Below, piece after piece: positions 16,576 to 24,731 of a DNA stretch of 64,000 bases. The notes beneath the pieces are model-generated. The model did not search any database, was not told where the DNA came from, and saw only the letters and a program-made list of their open reading frames with translations. Made by a program: the position numbers and the translations under genes. The stretch lies in contig JAJTXV010000002.1 of NCBI GenBank assembly GCA_021463845.1, positions 290,962-354,961 of the forward strand, given 5' to 3'. The stretch is from Anaerolineales bacterium (lineage in GTDB: Bacteria; Chloroflexota; Anaerolineae; Anaerolineales; UBA11579). The first letter of the stretch is position 1, and each line of letters opens with the position of its first letter.

Positions 16576-17784
16576 CTACTGCTCGTCGCCCTGGTCCATC
16601 TCTGCCATGGCGGCAGCGTAGTCCAGGTCGCTGAACTGGGCCGAGTCGACCTTGCTCAGCGAGAGGCCGATGCGGCGCTTGTCCGTCTCAATCTTGATGA
16701 TGCGCACGACCAGCTTGTCACCCTCGTGGACGACTTCTTTGGGGTGCTCGACGTGGCCTTCGCCCATTTCAGAGATGTGGATGAGGCCTTCGATGTGCTC
16801 ATCCATGCGCACGAAGGCGCCGAACTTGACCAAGCGGGTTACTTCGCCCTCGACCAGCTGACCGACGTGGTACTTGTTGATCTGGTCTTCCCACGGGTCT
16901 GCCTGCAGCTGGCGCATGGAGAGGCCGATGCGCTTGCGGTCCTGATCAATGCTGATGACCTTGACCTCAACTTCATCGCCGACCTTCAGCAGCTTGCTGG
17001 GGTGGTCAACGCGCTCCCAGGAGAGCTCGGAGAGGTGCACCAGGCCGTCTGCGCCGTTGATGTTGACGAAGGCGCCGAAATCGGCCAGGCTGGTGACGTG
17101 GCCCTTGCGGGTCTCGCCGATGGCGATCTCACCCAGCAGGCGCTCTTTCATGGCCTCGCGGGTTTCCTGGTTGGCGGCGCGCTCGCTCATGATGAGACGG
17201 CGGCGCTCGCGGTCAACTTCGATCACGCGGGCACTGAGCTGCTCGCCCTTCATTTCTTCCCAGCGCTGCTCGGGCGTGTCGCCCTTGTAGCGCAGGCGGC
17301 GGGCCTGGCTGATCTGCGAGGCGGGCACGAAGCCGCGCAGGCGGCCCACGCGTACGATCAGGCCGCCCTTGTTGAAGCCGTCAATGACGCCGGTGTAGGT
17401 TTCCTTGGACTTCATCAACTCTTCGGCGGTGCCCCAATCATCATCTTCCTTGGAGCGCGTGTACGAGAGTTGCATCATGCCGCCAGCGCTTTCAGGGCTG
17501 ACTACATAGACCTGAATTTCCTGGCCGACTTTAATCTGCTCTCGCTCCTCGGCAGTCATAGCTTCGACTTCGCGGGAGGAGATAATGCCTTCGGACTTGG
17601 CGCCGATGCTCACCAGAATTTCGTTGTTGGCTGTGCTTGCCACGATACCCGTGCGCATTTCGCCGGGGCGGGGCATGTCCAGGTTCAATTCGCTCTGGTT
17701 GAGCAGTTCTTCCATGGTCAGGCCGGTGGACTGCGCCTGAGCGCCGGCCTGCTCCCCCGAATGGGAGAGTTCGTTTTGATTCAT
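16576..17784 (-). CDS. rpsA: 30S ribosomal protein S1 (four S1 domains)
   Basis: A 402-residue protein built of four OB-fold S1 RNA-binding repeats (about 38-105, 122-190, 210-280, 295-365), with repeat cores such as GLIVRVGRLRGFVPASQI and GAFVNINGADGLVHLSELS. It helps deliver mRNA to the 30S subunit. Proteobacterial S1 has six domains; the four-domain form is usual in other phyla. TATAAT (minus strand, 17824-17819) and a GGAG RBS precede the ATG. If leaderless messages are frequent here, as other starts suggest, S1 would matter less for those. Confidence 0.92.
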   Translation of the reverse strand: MNQNELSHSGEQAGAQAQSTGLTMEELLNQSELNLDMPRPGEMRTGIVASTANNEILVSIGAKSEGIISSREVEAMTAEEREQIKVGQEIQVYVVSPESAGGMMQLSYTRSKEDDDWGTAEELMKSKETYTGVIDGFNKGGLIVRVGRLRGFVPASQISQARRLRYKGDTPEQRWEEMKGEQLSARVIEVDRERRRLIMSERAANQETREAMKERLLGEIAIGETRKGHVTSLADFGAFVNINGADGLVHLSELSWERVDHPSKLLKVGDEVEVKVISIDQDRKRIGLSMRQLQADPWEDQINKYHVGQLVEGEVTRLVKFGAFVRMDEHIEGLIHISEMGEGHVEHPKEVVHEGDKLVVRIIKIETDKRRIGLSLSKVDSAQFSDLDYAAAMAEMDQGDEQ

Positions 17785-17818
17785 ATGGTGTGGTTACTCC
17801 AGAAATTAAGTTGCCCAG

Positions 17819-17824
17819 ATTATA
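17819..17824 (-). promoter_or_regulatory. -10 box of the S1 gene
   Basis: TATAAT on the minus strand, about 35 nt upstream of the S1 start codon, in the divergent region shared with the chelatase gene. No good -35 was found. Confidence 0.5.
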
Positions 17825-17925
17825 ACGCCAAATATCGGTTGCTTTCATTAGTGCTGGGCTGAAGCAGGCCACCTTACCGCTGTGATAGACTATCCGCCCA
17901 ATACAGCATAAGGAAACTTAATCAC

Positions 17926-19041
17926 ATGCCCCGTGCAGCATTCCCCTTCACAGCCATTGTCGGCCAGGAGCGCATGAAGCGCGCCCTCATATTGAACGCG
18001 GTTGACCAGCGCATCGGCGGTGTCCTGATCCGCGGTGAGCGCGGCACGGCCAAATCGACTGCCTCGCGCGCCATGGCTGCGCTGCTGCCCGAGATCGACG
18101 TGTTCGCAGAGTCGCCCTTCAATGACGACCCGAATGCGCCTGAAACCTGGTCAGACTGGGCGCGGGAGCGCAAGGCGGCCGGGCAGCCACTGACAGCTGC
18201 CAAGCGCAAGGTAGGTTTTGTGGACCTGCCGGTGAGCGCTACCGAGGACCGCGTGGTGGGCACCCTGGACATTGAGAAAGCCATTCAGAAGGGTGAGCGC
18301 CACTTTGAGCCCGGCGTGCTGGCAGCAGCCAACCGCGGCCTGCTTTATATTGATGAAGTCAATCTGTTGGACGACCATGTAGTGGACCTGCTGCTCGATT
18401 CGGCCGCCATGGGCGTCAACATTGTCGAGCGCGAGGGTATTTCCTTCTCGCACCCGGCCCGCTTCATTCTTATCGGCACCATGAACCCTGAGGAAGGCGA
18501 CCTGCGCCCGCAGCTGCTGGACCGCTTCGCTTTCTCGGTGGAGATCGGCAGCATCCGGGATCCACGCCAGCGCGTGCAGATCATGGAGCGCAATCTCAAG
18601 TTTGAGCTCGACCCGGAAGCCTTCTACAAGGAATGGGCGCCCAAAGAAAAAGAACTGGCTGAGCAGATATTGGCGGCGCGCAAACTGGTTGATTCGGTCG
18701 CATACACCTCGCGCGATCTGGTGTCGATCGCCTCGCTGACCGCTTCGCTGCATGTGGACGGCCACCGCGCCGACCTGGTGATCCTGAAAGCGGCGCGGGC
18801 ACAGGCTGCGTTCGATGCGCGCAAAGCGGTGAGCGACCTGGATATTGCCATTGCGGCTGAACTGGCGCTGCCGCACCGCATCAAGCATGGGCCCTTTCAC
18901 CAATCGGAGATCACCGTCACCGAGCTGCAAGAGAAGATCAACGAAATGAAACAGTCTGGCGAGGCTGACGGGGACGCGGATGCTACTGAAGAGAGCCAGG
19001 ACGACAGCAACCATAAAGACCCCGTAAAAAAAAAGATCTAG
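17926..19041 (+). CDS. chlI: Magnesium/cobalt chelatase AAA+ subunit (ChlI/BchI type), short product of a frameshifting gene
   Basis: The zero-frame product is 371 residues: Walker A GERGTAKST (37-45), insertion with FVDLPVSATEDRVVGTLDIE (99-116), Walker B LLYIDE (139-144), then sensor and lid domains, ending in an acidic serine/glutamate tail. It is an intact AAA+ motor for inserting a metal ion into a tetrapyrrole. AAGGAA is the RBS. The last sense codons AAA-AAA-AAG-ATC sit on an A9 run, and the von Willebrand domain continues in the -1 frame. The short form would be the ChlI/CobS-like subunit. No tetrapyrrole genes are nearby, so Mg versus Co is undecided. Confidence 0.9.
   Translation: MPRAAFPFTAIVGQERMKRALILNAVDQRIGGVLIRGERGTAKSTASRAMAALLPEIDVFAESPFNDDPNAPETWSDWARERKAAGQPLTAAKRKVGFVDLPVSATEDRVVGTLDIEKAIQKGERHFEPGVLAAANRGLLYIDEVNLLDDHVVDLLLDSAAMGVNIVEREGISFSHPARFILIGTMNPEEGDLRPQLLDRFAFSVEIGSIRDPRQRVQIMERNLKFELDPEAFYKEWAPKEKELAEQILAARKLVDSVAYTSRDLVSIASLTASLHVDGHRADLVILKAARAQAAFDARKAVSDLDIAIAAELALPHRIKHGPFHQSEITVTELQEKINEMKQSGEADGDADATEESQDDSNHKDPVKKKI
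19026..19041 (+). other. Programmed -1 frameshift site A_AAA_AAG
   Basis: Nine As (19026-19034) followed by G give the heptamer A_AAA_AAG at 19029-19035 in the zero frame, the same as in E. coli dnaX. Zero-frame termination follows two codons later (TAG 19039-19041). The -1 frame is closed at TAA 19014-19016 and then open from 19017 to 19991, without any ATG, GTG or TTG until 19374. A short stem GATCT/AGATC (19035-19056 region) might stimulate slippage, but it is weak. Confidence 0.8.
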
Positions 19042-19991
19042 ATAATACGGAGATCAGCCAGGCCGAGCCGCAGAACCAGACGGCCGAGCCCGGCCCGCAG
19101 GATGTATTCAACGCCGGCGATGCGCGCTGGTGGGACGGGGGTCAGAAGGTCAATCCCACGCAGGAAACCTTTGCGCCGCAGAAGCTAGCCAACCCCCTCG
19201 ACAAGATCACGCGCCGGCGCAGCGGCCGCCGCTCCCGCACGCGCACCGAGCGCAAGCGCGGCCGCTATATCCAGGCGCGCCCGGCGGGCGATGACCTGAG
19301 CGATATTGCGTTTGACGCCACCATCCGCGCCGCCGCCCCACACCAGAAAACGCGCACCGAGCAGCGCAAGCACATGGCATTCGCCATCCAACGGCAAGAC
19401 CTGCAGCGCAAGGTACGGGTCAAGCGCACGGCCAACCTGGTGCTGTTTGTTGTGGACGCGTCATGGTCAATGGCGGTGGCGGAGCGCATGGCGGCCACCA
19501 AGGGCGCCATCCTCTCGCTGCTTACGGACGCCTACCAGCGCCGTGACCGGGTGGGCCTGGTGGTCTTCCAAAAGGACCGCGCCAACCTGGTGCTGCCCCC
19601 CACTAATTCTGTGCAGCTGGCCCAGCGCGCCCTGGCCGACATCCCCGTGGGCGGCAAGACGCCGCTCTCAGCTGGCCTGTTCATGGCGCACGATGTGATC
19701 ACGCGCGAGAAGCGCCTGCACCCGGATGTGCTGCCGCTGATGATCTTGCTGACCGATGGTGCCGGCAATGTGTCGCTCGGGGACGGCGCGCCGCAGCCTG
19801 AGGCGCACCGTCTGGCCGACCAGATCGCCGAAGAGGATATTCGCAGTGTGGTGGTGAATATGGAGCATGCCGCCTTTGACCAGGGGCTGGCGGATGCGCT
19901 GGCCGAGCACCTGAAAGCGCCGTGCTATACGCTGAGCGAACTGCGCGCCGAGAACCTGTACCAAGCCGTCAAAGCCGAGCTGAATTCCTAA
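19035..19991 (+). CDS. chlD: Chelatase ChlD part: linker and von Willebrand factor A domain, reached by -1 frameshift
   Basis: This -1-frame extension adds 318 residues, giving a predicted 688-residue ChlD-like protein (370 from the AAA+ part). The order is an acidic/glutamine-rich linker, a basic stretch RRRSGRRSRTRTERKRGR, then VWA with MIDAS DASWS (Asp511 of the fusion), GGKTPLS and LTDGAGN. This AAA+/acidic linker/VWA order and length is what ChlD/BchD has. The only internal ATG (19374) has no RBS and would cut off linker and basic region. The stop overlaps the convergent antiporter gene by 4 bp. Confidence 0.85.
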   Translation, partial: DLDNTEISQAEPQNQTAEPGPQDVFNAGDARWWDGGQKVNPTQETFAPQKLANPLDKITRRRSGRRSRTRTERKRGRYIQARPAGDDLSDIAFDATIRAAAPHQKTRTEQRKHMAFAIQRQDLQRKVRVKRTANLVLFVVDASWSMAVAERMAATKGAILSLLTDAYQRRDRVGLVVFQKDRANLVLPPTNSVQLAQRALADIPVGGKTPLSAGLFMAHDVITREKRLHPDVLPLMILLTDGAGNVSLGDGAPQPEAHRLADQIAEEDIRSVVVNMEHAAFDQGLADALAEHLKAPCYTLSELRAENLYQAVKAELNS

Positions 19992-21988
19992 GACGCATCG
20001 CCGCCGCGCAAGTACGCTTCGACGGCAAAGATCTGGGTCGAATCCCCGATAATGCCCACGCGGTCCCCCGCTTGGAACTTGGTGGAGGACTTGGGGTTGG
20101 CGTTGAGCTTCTGGTCGCGCACGAGAGCGACCACGGACGCGCCGGTCTTGCCGCGCAGGTCTGATTGCGCCAGGGTCTGGCCGACCAGCGGTGAATCCTG
20201 CGGCACTTCGATCCAGGTGATCTCGATCTCCCCAATGGCGCGCAGGATGTTGCGCACCAGCGGCTGAGCCGTGCTGTACTCGTTCATGGCTTCGTAGCGC
20301 TTGAGGCGCACCTGCTCAGCGTATTCGTCCACCTCGCGGCGCGGCAGGCCTAGCTCCAGCAGGGCGTGGCGCACCATCTCCAGCCCGCCTTCCAACTCTG
20401 GATGCACGACAAAGCTGGCGCCCAGTTCGCTGAGGCGCTGGATGCCCTCCTCGCTAGCGGCGCGGGCGATGATGGGCAGCTTGGGGTTGATATCGTGGGC
20501 CGCGCTGACGATCATTTCAGCGGCGGCTTCCTCGGGAACCGAAACCACCAGCGCCTTGGCATGCTGGAGGTGGGCGTGGGTCAGCACTTCGGAGTTGGCG
20601 GCGTCACCGTAGAGTACAGGGATGTTCTCGCGGTTGAGCATTTCCACGCGCTCTACGTCAGCCTCAATCACTTTGACGGGAATGTCCATCGAGCGCAGCA
20701 CGGAGAGCAGGTGGCCGCCGACGCGGCCGTAGCCAACCAGCACTACGGGCTGTTCGCCCGCTTTCTCGTCAGTGGTGGGGGGCGTGGTGTGGCGGTCAAG
20801 CCGCTTCCAAAGCCAGGGTACGCCTTTGAGCAGTTGCTCCGCTTTGGGGATCAGGCGGAACATCCACGGGTTGACCGTGATGGAGAGCAGCGCCGCGGCC
20901 AGGATGAGCGAATATTGATTGCGATCGAGCAGGCCGAGCATCAGACCCGCCTGGCCGACGATGAAGGTGAACTCGCCGATCTGGCTGAGGCCAGCGGCCA
21001 CCACCATAAAGGTTCTGGCCTGGCCGGGGATCAGGAAACCGATCAGCAAATTGATAAACACCTTGCCCAGCACGACGACCAGCGTGAGCACAAAGACCTG
21101 GCCGAGGTTCTGCACCAGGAAGATGGGGTTGACCAGCATGCCGACCGATACAAAGAAGAGGACCGCGAAAGCCTCGCGGAAGGGCAGCACATCTGCGCCG
21201 ACTTGATGACTGAGCGGCGACTCGCTGACGATGGCGCCGGCAACGAAGGCGCCGAGGGCCAGCGAGACGGAGAAGATCTCCGAAGCGCCGAGAGCGGTGG
21301 CGAGGGTGATGACGAGGATGGCGAGGATGAAGAGCTCGCGCGAGCGGGTGTGGGCAATGCGGTCGAGCAGCCAGGGGATGAAACGCTTGCCGACCAGGAA
21401 CATGAGCACGACGAATGCGCCGGCCTTGAGCAGAGTGAGCCCCAGATTGCTGAGGGCAAACCCGCCGCCCTGCGGAGCCAGGGCCGGCATCAGGATCAGG
21501 ATGAGCACGGTAGCCAGGTCTTCCAATACCAGCCAGCCCACGGCCACGCGGCCGTGCGGCGTATTGAGCAGGTTGTTGTCCATCAGCCCGCGCAGCAGCA
21601 CCACCGTGCTGGCGATGGAAATGCCCAGGCCCATGGTGATGCCGGCGGCGGGCGGCCAGCCCCATACCTGGCTGAGGGCGTAACCGGCCAGCGTGCCGAG
21701 CGCCATTTGCAGCACGGCGCCGGGTACGGCGATCTTGCGCACTTTCCAGAGGTCGGCGAACGAGAAATGCAGGCCAACGCCGAACATGAGGAAGATCACG
21801 CCTAGCTCGGCCAGCTGGCTGATAGTGTCGGTGTCACCCACGAAGCCGGGCGTGAATGGCCCGATAGCAATGCCCGCCAGCAAATAGCCCACGATGGCGG
21901 GCAACTTAACACGGCGGGCAAGAAGGCCGCCGATGAAGGCGGCGGCCAATGCGATCGAGATGTTGATGAGCAACGGCAAGTGGTGCAT
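19988..21988 (-). CDS. Kef-type cation:proton antiporter with TrkA-N and TrkA-C domains
   Basis: A 666-residue protein: a CPA2-type transporter domain of about twelve TM helices (residues 5-385, with KLPAIVGYLLAGIAIGPFTPGF), a TrkA-N Rossmann domain (GYGRVGGHL near 418, binding NAD(H)/AMP), and a TrkA-C ligand domain at the end (about 575-660). This YbaL/KefB-like architecture exchanges K+ or Na+ for H+ under control of cytosolic ligands. AAGGAA is its RBS, and a 21-bp palindrome sits directly upstream, which suggests control by a DNA-binding protein. Confidence 0.92.
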   Translation of the reverse strand: MHHLPLLINISIALAAAFIGGLLARRVKLPAIVGYLLAGIAIGPFTPGFVGDTDTISQLAELGVIFLMFGVGLHFSFADLWKVRKIAVPGAVLQMALGTLAGYALSQVWGWPPAAGITMGLGISIASTVVLLRGLMDNNLLNTPHGRVAVGWLVLEDLATVLILILMPALAPQGGGFALSNLGLTLLKAGAFVVLMFLVGKRFIPWLLDRIAHTRSRELFILAILVITLATALGASEIFSVSLALGAFVAGAIVSESPLSHQVGADVLPFREAFAVLFFVSVGMLVNPIFLVQNLGQVFVLTLVVVLGKVFINLLIGFLIPGQARTFMVVAAGLSQIGEFTFIVGQAGLMLGLLDRNQYSLILAAALLSITVNPWMFRLIPKAEQLLKGVPWLWKRLDRHTTPPTTDEKAGEQPVVLVGYGRVGGHLLSVLRSMDIPVKVIEADVERVEMLNRENIPVLYGDAANSEVLTHAHLQHAKALVVSVPEEAAAEMIVSAAHDINPKLPIIARAASEEGIQRLSELGASFVVHPELEGGLEMVRHALLELGLPRREVDEYAEQVRLKRYEAMNEYSTAQPLVRNILRAIGEIEITWIEVPQDSPLVGQTLAQSDLRGKTGASVVALVRDQKLNANPKSSTKFQAGDRVGIIGDSTQIFAVEAYLRGGDAS

Positions 21989-22009
21989 CGCGATTCCTTC
22001 GCACCTGAG

Positions 22010-22030
22010 TATCGTAGAGGCTCTACGATA
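22010..22030. promoter_or_regulatory. Candidate operator upstream of the Kef-type antiporter
   Basis: TATCGTAGAG-G-CTCTACGATA is a perfect 10+1+10 palindrome, 22 nt upstream of the antiporter ATG. It has no T-run, so a protein binding site is more likely than a terminator. Confidence 0.6.
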
Positions 22031-22109
22031 AGCGGTTGTAGTGTTTACATGATGAAATTCATTTTAAATGTAACAGAGACAGAGCCGAAAGCGTAGTCTA
22101 ATTTAGCGC

Positions 22110-22955
22110 ATGAGCGACAAAACGCCAGCTGTCCTGATCACCGGCGCATCCACCGGCATTGGCCGCGCGTGCGCCGTGCATTTGGCGCAGCGCGGTTGGC
22201 GCGTGTTCGCCGGTGTGCGCCGCACGGCCGACGGGCGCAGCCTGGCCGCGGCGGCCGGCAACATCACGCCTGTGACTCTAGACGTAACGAAGCCGGCTCA
22301 CATTACCCGCGCCGCGCAGAGCTTGCAAAAAGCACTCGGCCGCAGCGGCTTGCAGGCGCTGGTGAACAATGCGGGGATCGCGGTGGCCGGCCCGCTGGAA
22401 TTTCTGCCGATCGATGAACTGCGCTACCAGATGGAGGTCAATTTCATCGGCCAGGTGGCGCTGACCCAGGCCTGCCTGCCGCTGCTGCGAGCCGGGCGCG
22501 GGCGGGTGGTCAACGTCAGTTCGATCAGCGGCAAGGTGGCTGCGCCCTTACTGCTGCCGTATTCGGCTTCTAAGTTCGCGCTCGAAGCCTTCACCGATGG
22601 TTTGCGGCGCGAGCTACACCCGTGGGGCCTGCCAGTCGTGTCGATCGTAGCCGGCAGCATCGCCACGCCGATCTGGGACAAGACCGTCGGCACGGCCACC
22701 CGCATGCGCGGCGATCTGCCGCGCCGGGCCGAGAGTTTGTACGGCCCGATGATGCAACGCGGCTACCAGCGCGCCCAGCGCTCTGCGGCGCGCGGCTTGC
22801 CAGTGGAGGAGTTCGCGAGCCTGCTGGAGCGGATTCTGCTGGCGCCGAAACCGCGCACGCGTTACATCATCGGCAAGGGCACCTGGCTGGCCGCCACCCT
22901 GGCGCGGCTGCTGCCCGACCGTTGGATGGACCGCCTGCTGCGGCGCAGCTACTAG
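22110..22955 (+). CDS. Short-chain dehydrogenase/reductase
   Basis: A 281-residue classical SDR: cofactor motif TGASTGIG (11-18), NNAGIAV (about 88-94), catalytic Ser in VSSISG and YSASK (about 151-155). The C-terminal part has RILLAPKPRTRYIIGKGTW, seen in SDRs annotated as oxidoreductases of lipids or retinol-like substrates. Substrate is unknown. There is no Shine-Dalgarno; TCTAAT lies 7 nt before ATG, so a leaderless message is possible. Confidence 0.9.
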   Translation: MSDKTPAVLITGASTGIGRACAVHLAQRGWRVFAGVRRTADGRSLAAAAGNITPVTLDVTKPAHITRAAQSLQKALGRSGLQALVNNAGIAVAGPLEFLPIDELRYQMEVNFIGQVALTQACLPLLRAGRGRVVNVSSISGKVAAPLLLPYSASKFALEAFTDGLRRELHPWGLPVVSIVAGSIATPIWDKTVGTATRMRGDLPRRAESLYGPMMQRGYQRAQRSAARGLPVEEFASLLERILLAPKPRTRYIIGKGTWLAATLARLLPDRWMDRLLRRSY

Positions 22956-22977
22956 CGCGGCGCTTGAGGCCGCTACG

Positions 22978-22983
22978 TATAAT
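22978..22983 (+). promoter_or_regulatory. -10 box implying a leaderless tsaE message
   Basis: TATAAT, then 6 nt, then the GTG start of tsaE; there is no Shine-Dalgarno sequence. Confidence 0.6.
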
Positions 22984-22989
22984 GTAAGC

Positions 22990-23484
22990 GTGCCGATACT
23001 CACCGATGGCGCTATTGAAGTTTTCAGCAACAGCCCAGAGCAAACCCGCCGCTTGGGGATGCAACTGGGAGAGCTGCTGGCGCCCGGTGACGTCATTTGG
23101 CTGGAAGGCGACTTGGGCAGTGGCAAGACGACCCTGGTGCAGGGCGTGGCGGCCGGTTGGGGCTCGGCTGACCAGGTCACCAGCCCAACCTTTGTGCTGG
23201 TGAATGTGTATCGCCGCCCCAACCGCCAGCAGCTGGCCCACATGGACGCCTATCGCCTGGAGAGCGCTGAGGATGCCGAGCAGTTGGACCTGGACGCCCT
23301 GATGGATCAGGGGCCGCTGGTGGTGGAGTGGGCGCCGCGCATCGCCGCGGCGCTGCCGCCGCAGCGGCTGCGTCTGCAGCTGGAGGCGGTGGACGAAACC
23401 CGCCGCCACATCCTTATTGAGCCGCTGGGGGGGCGCTATCAGGAGATCGCCCGCGTTTTCAAAGACGCCGTGTACGGAAGCTGA
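22990..23484 (+). CDS. tsaE: tRNA N6-threonylcarbamoyladenosine biosynthesis ATPase TsaE
   Basis: A 164-residue P-loop protein. Walker A is LEGDLGSGKTTLVQG (about 38-52), followed by TSPTFVLVNVY and MDAYRLESAEDAEQLDLD, diagnostic of TsaE (YjeE). It energises the TsaB-TsaD complex making t6A37 on ANN-decoding tRNAs. The GTG start is only 6 nt after a perfect TATAAT (22978-22983), so transcription would begin at or next to the start codon. tsaB starts 2 nt after its stop. Confidence 0.95.
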   Translation: MPILTDGAIEVFSNSPEQTRRLGMQLGELLAPGDVIWLEGDLGSGKTTLVQGVAAGWGSADQVTSPTFVLVNVYRRPNRQQLAHMDAYRLESAEDAEQLDLDALMDQGPLVVEWAPRIAAALPPQRLRLQLEAVDETRRHILIEPLGGRYQEIARVFKDAVYGS

Positions 23485-23486
23485 GC

Positions 23487-24161
23487 ATGACGCTGTTAGC
23501 CATTGACGCCTCGACCCGCAACACCGGCATCGCCATCTATGATGGTGTGCAGGTGCTGTATGAATGCAGCTGGCACAGCGAGCAGTTCCACAGCGTCGAG
23601 CTGGCCCCGGCGGTCGAGCTGGGTCTGCGGCGGGCTGGCGTAGGGCCCAAGGATCTGAAGGCGTTGGCGGTCGCGATCGGACCTGGCTCGTACACCGGTT
23701 TGCGTATCGGGCTGGCCTTGGCTAAGGGTCTGGTGTTCGCCCGCAATCTGGCGCTGGTCTCGGTGCCTACCTTGGATGTCCTGGCGCAGGGCCAGCCGGT
23801 GCAGGACCTGCCCATGGCGGCCGTGCTGCAGGCTGGGCGCGGCCGCCTGGGAGTGGGCTGGTATCACGTGGCCGACGGAGCTTGGCACGCCTCCACCCCG
23901 CCGGAACTGCTGACCGCGGCCGAGCTGGCCGAACGCATTCAGCGCCCTACCTATATTTGTGGGGAACTCAACGAAGCGGACCGCGCCACTGTGGGGCGCA
24001 AGTACAAGAACGCCATATTGGCCAGCCCGGCCTGGTGTCTGCGCCGTCCGGCCATTCTGGCGGAGATGGGCTGGCAGCGCTGGCAAGCCGGCGAGCTGAG
24101 CGACCCGGCCGGCTTGAGCCCGCAATACTTGCAGGCCAGCAACGCGGTGCCAAGTGAGTGA
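23487..24161 (+). CDS. tsaB: tRNA threonylcarbamoyladenosine biosynthesis protein TsaB
   Basis: A 224-residue ASKHA-fold protein. LLAIDASTRNTGIAIYDG (about 3-20) and the VAIGPGSYTGLRIGLALAKGL signature (about 62-82) are diagnostic of TsaB (YeaZ). It is the scaffold partner of TsaD, which is not in this window. The gene lies between tsaE and rimI with a 2-nt gap and an 8-bp overlap, the classic tsaE-tsaB-rimI order. Confidence 0.95.
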   Translation: MTLLAIDASTRNTGIAIYDGVQVLYECSWHSEQFHSVELAPAVELGLRRAGVGPKDLKALAVAIGPGSYTGLRIGLALAKGLVFARNLALVSVPTLDVLAQGQPVQDLPMAAVLQAGRGRLGVGWYHVADGAWHASTPPELLTAAELAERIQRPTYICGELNEADRATVGRKYKNAILASPAWCLRRPAILAEMGWQRWQAGELSDPAGLSPQYLQASNAVPSE

Positions 24162-24663
24162 GCCCGGCTTTGCCATCCGCCCCATGCGCCTGGGTGATAT
24201 AGACCAGGTGCATGAGCTGGAAATGGCCATCTTCCCAACTCCGTGGTCACGCAACAGCTATGTATTTGAAATTGAGCAAAACAGCGCCTCGCACCAGTGG
24301 GTCGTTGAAAGCCAGCCAGGCGGTCAGATCGCTGCCTATCTTGTGGGCTGGCTGCTGGGCGGCGATGAGCTGCACATCGCCAACATTGCCGTCGCGCCCG
24401 GTTTCCGGCGCCACGGCCTGGGCCGGCGCCTGCTGGCGTACGCCCTGGCGGCAGGCGCCGAATTAGGCGCCGCCAGCGCCGCACTGGAGGTGCGGGCCAG
24501 CAATCTGGCCGCTCAGCAGCTCTATGCTGAGTTCGGTTTCGAGGTGGTGGCGGTGCGCAAAGGCTACTACCAGGACAACCACGAGGATGCTTTATTGATG
24601 CAGCTGCCCAGCCTGGGTGCCTATAGCACCCGCCAGGCCAGCCAAAGCCTGCCCGATTTTTGA
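24154..24663 (+). CDS. rimI: Ribosomal protein S18-alanine N-acetyltransferase RimI
   Basis: A 169-residue GNAT enzyme. The acetyl-CoA loop VAPGFRRHGLGRRLL (about 78-92) and LEVRASNLAAQQLYAEFGFEVVAVRKGYY (motif B, about 111-139) are typical of RimI, including the KGYYxDNxEDALLM ending. RimI acetylates the N-terminus of ribosomal protein S18. GTG 24154 overlaps the end of tsaB by 8 bp. The C-terminal extension past LMQLPS is unconserved. Confidence 0.93.
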   Translation: MSEPGFAIRPMRLGDIDQVHELEMAIFPTPWSRNSYVFEIEQNSASHQWVVESQPGGQIAAYLVGWLLGGDELHIANIAVAPGFRRHGLGRRLLAYALAAGAELGAASAALEVRASNLAAQQLYAEFGFEVVAVRKGYYQDNHEDALLMQLPSLGAYSTRQASQSLPDF

Positions 24664-24731
24664 GACCGAGTCTTGCGCCAACACGGGTACTATTAAGCCC
24701 GAATTTTCTAAGAGAACTCAATAGAGGTTGA

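Noticed and set aside
16543-17862. 439-codon open frame antisense to the S1 gene
   Set aside because: Same shadow effect; the real product with four S1 domains is on the minus strand.
19374-19991. Independent VWA gene starting at ATG 19374
   Set aside because: No Shine-Dalgarno precedes this ATG. The upstream in-frame linker and basic region (19017-19373) are open, gene-like and typical of ChlD, so translation must come from upstream by frameshift.
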